Assembly (NCBI GenBank): GCA_030699935.1
Contig: JAUYKS010000014.1
Coordinates: 1 to 54,037 of the forward strand
DNA: 54,037 nt
Reading direction: 5' to 3'
Origin: a bacterium
GTDB lineage: Bacteria; Patescibacteriota; SICC01
This document shows positions 1 to 8,407 of the stretch, piece after piece; positions within the stretch are counted from its first letter, which is position 1; each line of letters opens with the position of its first letter. The notes beneath the pieces were generated by a model. That model saw only the letters and a program-made list of their open reading frames with translations. It searched no databases and was not told the origin of the DNA. A program made the translations under genes and the position numbers.

Positions 1-205
1 AATAGGAGTTCGTAGGTTTTCATGCTTCTCGTGGACTGATGCCCCGTCCGGTCGCGAATCGATCGATTCGGGGGAAAAGCTCAGTACGACTCAGTGTATC
101 GTCGTGGAGTGCTAGAGACAAGCGTCGGACGAGCAATAAAGGAACGAGTAATCCAATGGTAGCTTGCTTCTATGAGGATGTCAAGCGGGAGTATCATCGA
201 ACCAC

Positions 206-1135
206 ATGGCGCGCACGCGGACACCGCAGGTTGAGGGGGAAGACCGGCAGGTCGAAGGCGTCGACTTTCCGGTCGAGTACGCGGAGTTGCCCAAGCCGGA
301 ACTGGCCGAGGCGCTTGAGAATCCGTTCGAGGGGTACCGCGTCTACTCGGACGTGACTGACCGCAAGGAACTCGAGGCGTTCGCCGAGAGCAAGGTCGCG
401 GAGAACGCGAGCATCATCGGCACGGAAATCTGGGTGCTTTGGAACGAGGAGACCGGTGCGACCTACATCGCCGACCGGCGTCCCGCGCCGTGGCAGGCGC
501 TGGTCCAACGGGAGGCGGGATTCACGCGGTACTACGGACACGCCCGGCAAGAGCGCGGCGGCTTCATCCCGCCGGGCGAGGTCACGTCTCCGTACTGCAC
601 GATAGCGTCCATCAGTATCGACCGAGACTTCGGTTGGGAGGCCGACTACCTCGCCGTCCGGGACCGGTTGTCGGAGCCGTTCACGGCGGAGTCGGCCGGC
701 GAGTCGGACGAGGAGTTCTGCGCCCTGGTGCTCGAGGCGGCGGACCGGAAGACCGTCAAAGCGAAAAGCTTCCAAGGGTACGTCCTCCGGAGACCGGGCA
801 GCGGGACGTTGGGTATGGGAGACGATCGGGTCTCCATAGAACCGCCGGTCGAACTAGACGTTCCCGAGATTCCCGGTCTGTCCGAAGGTTCCTTCGCGGA
901 TATGCTGGTGGGCGGGAACGGCCTCGGTCTCTGCAAATACCGCGGCGAACTGCCGTCGATCGACGGCTTGTCCGGCGAATGGGTCGCGCTGGAATTCGGT
1001 CCGCGGCAGCTGGACCAGCAGGCGTTCATGGAGATCGTCGCCGCGCGGATCGGCCACGGCGCCCGCGTCCACGTGGAAGGGGTCAGCGGCCAGGCGAGGG
1101 TGCTGATTCCGATCAAGTTCGGCTTCGCGGAGTAA
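206..1135 (+). CDS. hypothetical protein
   Basis: 309-aa ORF with coding-like composition; no recognised family. Confidence 0.6.
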   Translation: MARTRTPQVEGEDRQVEGVDFPVEYAELPKPELAEALENPFEGYRVYSDVTDRKELEAFAESKVAENASIIGTEIWVLWNEETGATYIADRRPAPWQALVQREAGFTRYYGHARQERGGFIPPGEVTSPYCTIASISIDRDFGWEADYLAVRDRLSEPFTAESAGESDEEFCALVLEAADRKTVKAKSFQGYVLRRPGSGTLGMGDDRVSIEPPVELDVPEIPGLSEGSFADMLVGGNGLGLCKYRGELPSIDGLSGEWVALEFGPRQLDQQAFMEIVAARIGHGARVHVEGVSGQARVLIPIKFGFAE

Positions 1136-1157
1136 GAATCGCGGAGTAACCGTTATC

Positions 1158-1802
1158 TCAATCGACGTGGATCGTCAGATCGGTGCGGGCGCGCACGTCG
1201 TACTTCTTAAGATATTTTTCGTACAAAATACGGAAATTCCGTTCAAATATCCTGGACCGTTCCCTGGTTTGGTAATTGTCACCACGAACTGCAATGTGCC
1301 GCTTGAGTCGCCGCCGATCAGCCTCATCCCAAGAGCCATCGAGGTAGATCAGCCGGTCGATCTCCGGACCGGCGGGTGACCTGAACAGCAGACTGCCTTC
1401 CAGCAGCATTGCCGGTTTCGACAGGTCGTATTCGACCGTCCGGTCGTAGTCGTCGGTATCCCGGTTATAAATCTGAGAAGTAAATTTGGCGTCGGACCGG
1501 CGGTATGCGTTGATAACCCGTTCGAATTCCTCGTACTGGTACCAACCCGATTTTTTCCAATCCAGTTGCCAGTTGGCTTCAGACCGGATCGCGTCTCGGA
1601 CAGCTCGCTTGGCCAGGTAATCGTCAAGACGGACTTGCAGCAAATCCGGTAACTGCTGACGAAGGTACTCGTGCAAAGTAGTTTTTCCGACCGCACTGTA
1701 GCCCTCGATACCGATAACCAGTTTGAGTTTGTGATCGGCGTCTTTGAGCCAGCGCTCCACCTGTTCAAGGATCGGCTCGGCGATCTTTTCGATCTTTTTC
1801 AT
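1158..1802 (-). CDS. P-loop kinase, uridine kinase-like
   Basis: Walker A VIGIEGYSAVGKTT near N-terminus; size and layout fit the nucleoside/uridine kinase family; overlaps ychF stop by 4 nt. Confidence 0.75.
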   Translation of the reverse strand: MKKIEKIAEPILEQVERWLKDADHKLKLVIGIEGYSAVGKTTLHEYLRQQLPDLLQVRLDDYLAKRAVRDAIRSEANWQLDWKKSGWYQYEEFERVINAYRRSDAKFTSQIYNRDTDDYDRTVEYDLSKPAMLLEGSLLFRSPAGPEIDRLIYLDGSWDEADRRRLKRHIAVRGDNYQTRERSRIFERNFRILYEKYLKKYDVRARTDLTIHVD

Positions 1803-2944
1803 GACCCGTGCCGGATGTGCATGACGTCGCCGTCCTGGACGACGTAGTCCTTGCCTTCCGTCCGCTGCTTGCCGGCGTCGCGCGCGGCTGATTCGGAGCC
1901 GGCGGCGACGTAGTCGTCGTACCCGATCACCTCGGCGCGGATGAACTTGTCCTCGAAGTCGCCGTGGATCGTGCCGGCGGCCTGCGGGGCGGACGAGCCG
2001 GCCTTGATCGGCCAGGCGCGCGCCTCCTTCGGTCCGGCGGTGTAGAAGGTGATCAGGTCGAGCAGCTCGTACCCGGCGCGAATGAACCGGTTGAGGTTCG
2101 GCTCCTCGAGCCCGACGTCCTTCAGGAAGTCCGTGCGCTCTTCGGGCGCCAGCGCGCCGATCTCGGCTTCGATCTTGGCGGAGACCGCGACGATTCCCAT
2201 GCCGCCGTCTTCGGGTCCGCCTTGTTCTTGGGCCCAGCGTTCCGCCTCCTGATAGAAACTGTTCGTGCCGGGCTTGGCGACGTCACCCTCGTCGACGTTC
2301 GCGACCACGATCATCGGCTTCAGCGTGATCAACGGGAGCGGCGGTCCGGCGGCGAGCTTCTTCCGTTCGTCGGCGTTGAATTCGGTGGCCGCCGCACTCG
2401 CCGGCTGCTCGCCGTCGAATGCCGCCGCGATCCGCTTCAGCAGTTCCAGACGTTCGGCAGCCTCCTTGCCGGCGGTGCCGGATCCTTTGGCTTCCTTCTC
2501 CAGCGGGCGCAGGAGTTTTTCCAAAGTCTGCTGATCGGCCAGGATCAGCTCCAGTAGCACCGTCCGGAGGTCGTCGACGGGGTTGAGCTTGCCGGCCACG
2601 TGGGTGACTTCGGAATCCTCGAAGCAGCGGACGACCAGCGCGACCGCGGTAGTCTCGCGGATGTGGCTGAGGAACTGGTTCCCGAGCCCCTCGCCCTTAT
2701 TCGCCCCGGCGACCAGCCCGGCGATGTCGACGAACTTCACGGTGGCGGGGACGACCTGCTCCGGCTTCACCAGTTCGGCGAGCTTCGCCAGCCGCGGATC
2801 GGGCACATCAACGATGCCCTCGTTCGGCTCGATCGTGGTGAACGGCCGGTTGGCGGCCTCGGCCTGCGCGCGTTCGAGCAGCGCGTTGAAGAGCGTGGAC
2901 TTGCCGACGTTCGGGAGGCCGACGATGCCGATGGAGAGGGACAT
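1799..2944 (-). CDS. ychF: redox-regulated ATPase/GTPase YchF
   Basis: MSLSIGIVGLPNVGKSTLFNALL..., PFTTIEPNEGIVDVPDPR, NVDE motif, C-terminal TGS-like domain; start placed at MSLSIG (2944) rather than the longer ORF start. Confidence 0.93.
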   Translation of the reverse strand: MSLSIGIVGLPNVGKSTLFNALLERAQAEAANRPFTTIEPNEGIVDVPDPRLAKLAELVKPEQVVPATVKFVDIAGLVAGANKGEGLGNQFLSHIRETTAVALVVRCFEDSEVTHVAGKLNPVDDLRTVLLELILADQQTLEKLLRPLEKEAKGSGTAGKEAAERLELLKRIAAAFDGEQPASAAATEFNADERKKLAAGPPLPLITLKPMIVVANVDEGDVAKPGTNSFYQEAERWAQEQGGPEDGGMGIVAVSAKIEAEIGALAPEERTDFLKDVGLEEPNLNRFIRAGYELLDLITFYTAGPKEARAWPIKAGSSAPQAAGTIHGDFEDKFIRAEVIGYDDYVAAGSESAARDAGKQRTEGKDYVVQDGDVMHIRHGS

Positions 2945-2948
2945 CGCG

Positions 2949-3215
2949 TTACTTCTTTTCCTCACGAAGGGTGTGCAGCGTGGCGACCACCGAGGGATTA
3001 TCGCTCGGAAGATACGTAACCCGGCTTCCGTATACTTCCTCGAGTGCGCCGAAGAACTCATCTGCCCACGAGGGCGAGAGCGAAAGCACGCCGGCAAAAT
3101 CGATTTCCACCTCGCCAGCGTCCACGTCCAGCGTGGGACGGATGGCGGCGAACGCCTCCTTGCCCGCGGGGCGGGAGGTCAGGACTTCTCCGAATTTTCT
3201 CAGTTCGATTCTCAT
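2949..3215 (-). CDS. STAS-like (DUF4325-type) protein
   Basis: EVEIDFAGVLSLSPSWADEFFGALEEVYG resembles the STAS-like DUF4325 core; 4-nt gap to ychF, 7-nt gap from upstream HATPase gene. Confidence 0.7.
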   Translation of the reverse strand: MRIELRKFGEVLTSRPAGKEAFAAIRPTLDVDAGEVEIDFAGVLSLSPSWADEFFGALEEVYGSRVTYLPSDNPSVVATLHTLREEKK

Positions 3216-3222
3216 TTACTTG

Positions 3223-3966
3223 TCAGTACTCGATCTTAGTTACTACACCACGAACGTTATTGCCCGCCAGACCTATCTTCAAGCGGCCGTCTTTTTTCCC
3301 GACGGTCGCGACGGCGGTTCCCGACTGCAGGCTGATGGCGATCGGGTTTCCCTCCGCCACGTCCCGCACGTACTTCAGGCCGTTTCCTCTTTGCTCGGGG
3401 GATCGCCCCGATACGTACTCGGTCATCGCGACCTCCAGGGCGGTGACGTCATCCTGCAAGTCGGCCCGGACCCTTGATAACGTCGCCCTGATTCCCACTC
3501 CTCGGTCGGCTAGCACGACGATACGCTTGTTATGGTCATACGAGAAAAATATGCCCGGCACGTCCGGCCAGCTCCCCAAGTTGTGGTCGAACGAATTGTT
3601 ACCGACTTCGCCGGCCACCGACGTCACCAGGGAAGCTGACGCGAGCCCGTCCGCACCTGCCTGGATGACTTTTGCCATGCGTTCCAGTCTCGCTCGGAAG
3701 CGGTCTTGCGTATCCGAATAGCAGCCCTGGGGAATTTCCGGTGCGACCTCGCTGGCGGCCCAGGCGTTCGCGAGGCCGAAGGAATCACCGCGGAACCGTT
3801 CGAGCGTTTCGCGCTGGTAGTACCGGTGCCCGCCGGGGCTTTTCAGGGCTCGTAACGTCCCGATGGCATCCCAGCGGCGCAGCGTCTGCATGGAAACCCC
3901 CAGGTAGGCGGCTGCTTCGCTGATCGGCATAGGACCGGACTCGCCAGATTTTGATCTGCTGTTCAT
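3223..3966 (-). CDS. MerR-type HTH fused to a GHKL/HATPase (anti-sigma-kinase-like) domain
   Basis: N-term ISEAAAYLGVSMQTLRRWDAIGTLRALKSPGGHRYYQRETLERF (MerR/BldC-like HTH); HATPase N box EVGNNSFDHN, G1 LADRGVGI, G2 RGNGLKYV. Confidence 0.85.
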   Translation of the reverse strand: MNSRSKSGESGPMPISEAAAYLGVSMQTLRRWDAIGTLRALKSPGGHRYYQRETLERFRGDSFGLANAWAASEVAPEIPQGCYSDTQDRFRARLERMAKVIQAGADGLASASLVTSVAGEVGNNSFDHNLGSWPDVPGIFFSYDHNKRIVVLADRGVGIRATLSRVRADLQDDVTALEVAMTEYVSGRSPEQRGNGLKYVRDVAEGNPIAISLQSGTAVATVGKKDGRLKIGLAGNNVRGVVTKIEY

Positions 3967-4034
3967 GTATAGATATGGTACTAAAAACTATACAAAAGTC
4001 AATATATCTATACAAAAAACCAAATATCTATACA
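3964..4034 (-). promoter_or_regulatory. promoter with four copies of a TGTATAGATAT-like box
   Basis: Boxes at 3966-3976 (inverted), 3984-3994, 4004-4014, 4024-4034 (last three 20 bp apart); TTGACT (4002-3997) -16- TACCAT (3980-3975) -8- ATG (3966) on minus strand. Confidence 0.7.
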
Positions 4035-4219
4035 TTTGTTAAACCCAACCAGGCCAGCGAGTTTGGCCAGCCTTGATGAAGTTGACTTTCGGCGTAACGA
4101 AGGTACTATTACCGGTTCGCACTTTACCATCGAGGTTCCCGGAGACGAGAAAAGACAAGGAGAAGAGGGCTCGTCCCCGGGAATCTCATAGGGAGATTTC
4201 CTTGTAAGGAAGGAATCAC

Positions 4220-5251
4220 ATGCCACGGTGGGATGATGAGGATGTTCACCTCGGTGGCCGAGGCGAAGGAGGGAGGAACGAACCGGAAAGTCCTCCGCCT
4301 GGAGCGATAATCGGATCGGTCGTCGGCGTCCTGTGTGTCATCGCCGTCCTGTTCCTGCTTATCGCCTGGCCGTTCAAGAAGCCGCCCGCCGACCAGTGGG
4401 CGGTCAGCTACGGAGGCGGGCCCTTCGAGAGCCAGCACTACCAGGGGACGTTCGAGCCCGGCTCGAGCTTCCGGTTCAACGGATGGTTCGACAAGTGGTT
4501 CGAGTACCCGGCGACGGTGCGCTCGTACATCGTCTCTAAGAAAGGTGACGAAGGTGACGTGGACAGCAAAGATGCGATCCTCGCCACGACCAGCGATCAG
4601 CAGTTGGTCCAGTACGAGATCGTCACCAACTTCAAGCTCAACACGAACCTGCTCCGGAAGTTCCACGAGCAGTTGGGATTGAAGTTCAAGGCCTGGGAGG
4701 AGAGCGGCTGGGACCGGATGCTTCGGGATTCGTTCCGACAGCAGCTCGAGAACAGCCTCCAGACCATTTCCCGGCGCTTCGACGTCGAGGAAGTCTGGTC
4801 GAGCAGTGCCGCCCTGGCAGAAATCGAGGATGAGCTCGGAATCGCGTTCAACCAGAAGGTCATTTCCCAGCTGGGGGATGAGTACTTCTGCGGCCCCTCG
4901 TTCATCCACGACGAACCGGTCGAGGTCGAAGTTCCTCGTCAGAAGAACGGCGAGATCGTGACCGAGATCGTGACCACGCAATGTCCTCCGCTCGAGGTGA
5001 AGGTCAAGCAGGTGACGATTCCCAAGGAAGTGCAGGACGCTTTCGAGGAAAACCGGACGTCGGAAATCAAGATCAAGACGAAGGAGAACGAAGTCCGGCA
5101 GCGGCGCGAAGAACGCCTGGCGATCCGCCAGCTTCAGAACGTCCTATCACCGAACTACGTCCTGCTCAAAGCGATCGAGGAAGGAAAGATCAAGTTCTGG
5201 GTCCTGCCCGGAAGTAGTGATTTGACCCTCCAGACTCCGAACGCTCCCTGA
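4220..5251 (+). CDS. SPFH/Band 7 (prohibitin-like) membrane protein
   Basis: N-terminal TM, then SPFH-like region (VQYEIVTNFKLNT...LRDSFRQQLENSLQTISRRFDVEEVW) and a charged coiled region. Confidence 0.7.
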   Translation: MPRWDDEDVHLGGRGEGGRNEPESPPPGAIIGSVVGVLCVIAVLFLLIAWPFKKPPADQWAVSYGGGPFESQHYQGTFEPGSSFRFNGWFDKWFEYPATVRSYIVSKKGDEGDVDSKDAILATTSDQQLVQYEIVTNFKLNTNLLRKFHEQLGLKFKAWEESGWDRMLRDSFRQQLENSLQTISRRFDVEEVWSSSAALAEIEDELGIAFNQKVISQLGDEYFCGPSFIHDEPVEVEVPRQKNGEIVTEIVTTQCPPLEVKVKQVTIPKEVQDAFEENRTSEIKIKTKENEVRQRREERLAIRQLQNVLSPNYVLLKAIEEGKIKFWVLPGSSDLTLQTPNAP

Positions 5252-5278
5252 CCATTACCAATCGCCCGCGGCGGGTTC

Positions 5279-5307
5279 GGACTGCTAGACAGTACTGTTA
5301 GCAGTCC
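5279..5307. repeat. near-perfect palindrome/hairpin
   Basis: GGACTGCTA-g-ACAGT|ACTGT-TAGCAGTCC: 14 paired bases with one bulged G. Confidence 0.6.
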
Positions 5308-5466
5308 CCCCGCCCGGGTGTCGTTACGCATAGCGTCTGACGAGACCTGGGAAGTTCAGGTCGAAACGGTAGGCCTCGATGGAGCGACATGGCCCATGGT
5401 ACAGTGCAGGGTCGTCGTACATTCGAATCCGCACATTCCAACCTACATCCGACAGAAAGGGACACC

Positions 5467-5661
5467 TTGGATCTCTTGTTTACGCTGGCGTTCATGGGCC
5501 CGCTGACCGTACTGATGTTCACTCCGGCCATCGTCACGATCCGCGAGCTCTTCCAGAAAGGATTCACGATCCTCCGACTTGCGTCCGCCCTTTGGTTCAC
5601 CGTTTCCATGGGCTGGATCATGCCGTACTTCTGGCTGACGTACTTCGGATACTTCGACTAA
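5467..5661 (+). CDS. small membrane protein (TTG start proposed; longer ORF from 5389)
   Basis: Hydrophobic MDLLFTLAFMGPLTVLMFTPAIVTIRELF...; SD-like GAAAGGG 6-8 nt before TTG. Confidence 0.5.
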   Translation: MDLLFTLAFMGPLTVLMFTPAIVTIRELFQKGFTILRLASALWFTVSMGWIMPYFWLTYFGYFD

Positions 5662-5754
5662 AAGGCTCTTCGGTGATGCGCCACATCAACCATCGGAGAG
5701 TCTTTTTACTTTAAGAAAAGTGTTATCAATCCAGTTCGGAAGTATATTGACCAA

Positions 5755-7323
5755 ATGAAGCCAGCCAAACGGCCTATTCCTTCAGATGTCCGCGAAAAGG
5801 TGCTCGGGCGTGACGGGTATCAGTGTAATGAATGTGGTGCCCGCAAAGATGACGGGGCCGTTCTTCATTTGCACCACGTCATCGAAGAGCAGTTTGGCGG
5901 TACTGAGGATCCGGACAATCTTATTACGCTTTGCGACATTCATCACAATACGGTCCATATCGGTTTCCAGGCGTACTATCCGGAAAGCAGGAAGACCATC
6001 GTCCGGATGGCCGCCATCACCCGGGCGTTGCTTGATTTTATTTGGAGCGCCCTGCCCGTGACCCCGGCATGGCGAGCCCGCCTAGTCCTTAAGTTTCTGA
6101 CCGGCAAGACTAAGTTTCGTCGAGGACAATGGCCGGTGATCAAGGCGTTGTCTAGGAACGAGAACGTCTTATTCGTAACACCGACGGGATCAGGTAAGTC
6201 CTTGTGCTATCAGCTGCCGGGCCTGCTTCGCAACGATCCCACGTTGGTAATCTCTCCGTTGAAGGTGCTTGTGAGGGAGCAAGCTGCTTTTCTTGCCAAG
6301 AAGAAGATTCCGGCGACGTTTATCAATAGCGACGTTGGCGCGCAGGATAAGCGGAACCGGATAGCGATGATCCGCGACAAGCTTTTCCGATTCGTGTTCG
6401 TCACTCCCGAACGATTCTATGGAAAGTCTTTTCATGCGGATAGTCCGCTGCTGATTCGTTATGGACTGCTCGCTGTCGACGAGGCGCATTGCATTGATAA
6501 ATGGGGTCGGCATTTTCGACCGGCCTACGCGCAATTAGGGACCTTGCGGAATCATCTCAACAAGCCACCGACGCTGGCGCTGACCGCATCGGCTTCGAAG
6601 GACGCGCAGGACCGGATACTGCGCTCCCTCAAGATGTCGCAAGCGAAACGGGTGGTGACGGGTTTCTATCGACCGGAAATCCGCTTGAAGACAAAGCTTA
6701 TCAAGTCCCATCGCACCACCGATGATCGAGAGCTCTTTGCTCGAAAACTGGAAGCACTCACGCGCTTTGTAGACAATAAGCCGCAAAAGACGATCATCTT
6801 CGTACCTACGATCGGAATCGGCGACCGCATCCTTCCGGCCCTCCATGATTCGGTTCAATTCTTTCATTCCAAGAAAGATGCGAAGGAGCGGGAAGCAACG
6901 TACCAACGCTTCCGGGAGGGGAAACGAAGCATCCTGATCGCCACTTCGGCGTTCGGCATGGGACTTAATATTCCGGATATCCGTCGGGTAGTGCACTGGA
7001 GCATCCCGGCGAATCTAGAAGAGTATTACCAGCAAGTAGGCCGGGCCGGTCGGGATGGCAAGGTCGCTCAAGCACTCCTGCTGTATGCTCCCGGGGACGA
7101 AGGACTGACCCGATGGATGAATAAGAAAGCCTTGGAATCGGCAACCCACTTAGGAACGAAGGATCGCGCTTCCGTCGGGTCTATCGAAGAGCGGGAGCTG
7201 CGGGAAATGCTCGACTATTTGCGTGCAAAAGATAAATGGCGTTACGTACTCGACTACTTCGGGGAACGGCAGACCTGGCTCAGCATGTTTGCCAAGAGTC
7301 TGTGGCGATCCGTACGGTACTAA
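5755..7323 (+). CDS. HNH endonuclease domain fused to RecQ-like DEAH helicase
   Basis: HNH: RDGYQCNECG...LHLHHVIEEQFGGTEDPDNLITLCDIHH; helicase: TPTGSGKSLCYQLP, AVDEAHCIDKWG, TALTASA, ATSAFGMGLNIPDIRRVVHWSIP, YYQQVGRAGRDG. Confidence 0.9.
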   Translation: MKPAKRPIPSDVREKVLGRDGYQCNECGARKDDGAVLHLHHVIEEQFGGTEDPDNLITLCDIHHNTVHIGFQAYYPESRKTIVRMAAITRALLDFIWSALPVTPAWRARLVLKFLTGKTKFRRGQWPVIKALSRNENVLFVTPTGSGKSLCYQLPGLLRNDPTLVISPLKVLVREQAAFLAKKKIPATFINSDVGAQDKRNRIAMIRDKLFRFVFVTPERFYGKSFHADSPLLIRYGLLAVDEAHCIDKWGRHFRPAYAQLGTLRNHLNKPPTLALTASASKDAQDRILRSLKMSQAKRVVTGFYRPEIRLKTKLIKSHRTTDDRELFARKLEALTRFVDNKPQKTIIFVPTIGIGDRILPALHDSVQFFHSKKDAKEREATYQRFREGKRSILIATSAFGMGLNIPDIRRVVHWSIPANLEEYYQQVGRAGRDGKVAQALLLYAPGDEGLTRWMNKKALESATHLGTKDRASVGSIEERELREMLDYLRAKDKWRYVLDYFGERQTWLSMFAKSLWRSVRY

Positions 7324-8324
7324 CCCTTCCCGTGAAACTTCTTATGCACCTCCCGCAGCTGGGGGTTGGTGACGTGGGTGTAGACCTGGGTCGTGGTGAT
7401 CGAGGCATGGCCGAGCATCTGCTGGACGGACCGGATGTCTGCACCGTTCCGGAGCAGCCCGGTCGCGAAGCTGTGGCGCAGCGTGTGCGGGGTCACGTCT
7501 TTCACCAGTCCGGCGGCTGCCGTGTACTTCTTGATGATCCGCTGGATCGACCGCGGCGTGAGCCGGAGGTCCGCGCCGTCCGCCTCCCCGTCCGCCTTGC
7601 CTGACTTTCCGCCACCAACCGAATCGCTCCGCGTGAGCAACGGCTTCATCGCGGACTTCCGCTTCAGCAGATAGGCGCGCAGGTGCTCGGCGGCGCGGTC
7701 GGAGAGGAAGACGAGCCGCGGCTTGTCGCCCTTGCCGCGCACCATGAACTCGCCGCGCTCGGCGTTCACCTGATCGGTATCCAGCGAGCAGAGTTCGGAG
7801 ACGCGGAGGCCGGTGGAGTAGAGTAGTTCGAGGATCGCGCGGTCGCGGAGGCTGGTGAACGTATCCTTGGTCCCGGCGGATTCGAGCAGGCGCTCGGTCT
7901 CCTCCGGCGTCAGGAACTCGACGCTGCGGCGCTCGGTCTTGCCGAGCTCGATCTTGTCGGCGGCCAGTGTCTTCACGTCCCGCTTGGCGAGGTACTTCAG
8001 CAACGCCCGGATCGCGATCACGTGGTAGTTCTGGGTGAGCCGGCCCAGCTCGCCGGTGGCGCCGTCTCCGGGCCGGTTCGGCTGGCGGTTCAGCCAAAGC
8101 CGGAAGGACCGGACCGCGTCGATCGAGATGTCCGACGGCTTGGTGACGCCATTCTTGGCGCCCCAGGCCGCGAACCGCCCGAGGTAGTGGTCGTAGTTCC
8201 GGAGGGTGAGCCGCGAGAGCTGCTTCTCCACCTCGCAGTACTCGAGGAACTGCGTGATCGCTTCCGCGAGTTCGGTCTTCACGCGCACAGGCTTCGCTTC
8301 TTTCGGTGTCGCTTTTTCCGGCAT
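7320..8324 (-). CDS. Xer-type tyrosine recombinase
   Basis: TGLRVSELCSL, HTLRHSFATGLLRNGADIRSVQQMLGHASITTTQVYTHV (R..HxxR..H/Y motifs); terminal codons overlap the helicase stop in CTAA. Confidence 0.92.
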   Translation of the reverse strand: MPEKATPKEAKPVRVKTELAEAITQFLEYCEVEKQLSRLTLRNYDHYLGRFAAWGAKNGVTKPSDISIDAVRSFRLWLNRQPNRPGDGATGELGRLTQNYHVIAIRALLKYLAKRDVKTLAADKIELGKTERRSVEFLTPEETERLLESAGTKDTFTSLRDRAILELLYSTGLRVSELCSLDTDQVNAERGEFMVRGKGDKPRLVFLSDRAAEHLRAYLLKRKSAMKPLLTRSDSVGGGKSGKADGEADGADLRLTPRSIQRIIKKYTAAAGLVKDVTPHTLRHSFATGLLRNGADIRSVQQMLGHASITTTQVYTHVTNPQLREVHKKFHGKG

Positions 8325-8407
8325 GCGCCTGCATTGTGCGACATCTGGCGTGGAAAGGACAGTCGGGGGATAGTGGTAAGTGAAGCCTTTTAGTACCCTG
8401 GAACGTC

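Noticed and set aside
1-205. 16-bp palindrome cgaatcgatcgattcg (55-70) as a regulatory element
   Set aside because: Perfect palindrome noted, but at the window edge with no context or nearby promoter to support a function.
7236-7604. Frameshift restoring the missing RecQ zinc-binding domain
   Set aside because: Alternative frames after YFGE show no CxxC-type pattern; truncation appears genuine.
7320-8324. Recombinase as integrase of a tRNA-targeted island
   Set aside because: No tRNA or att-like direct repeat nearby; looks like a chromosomal Xer-type enzyme.
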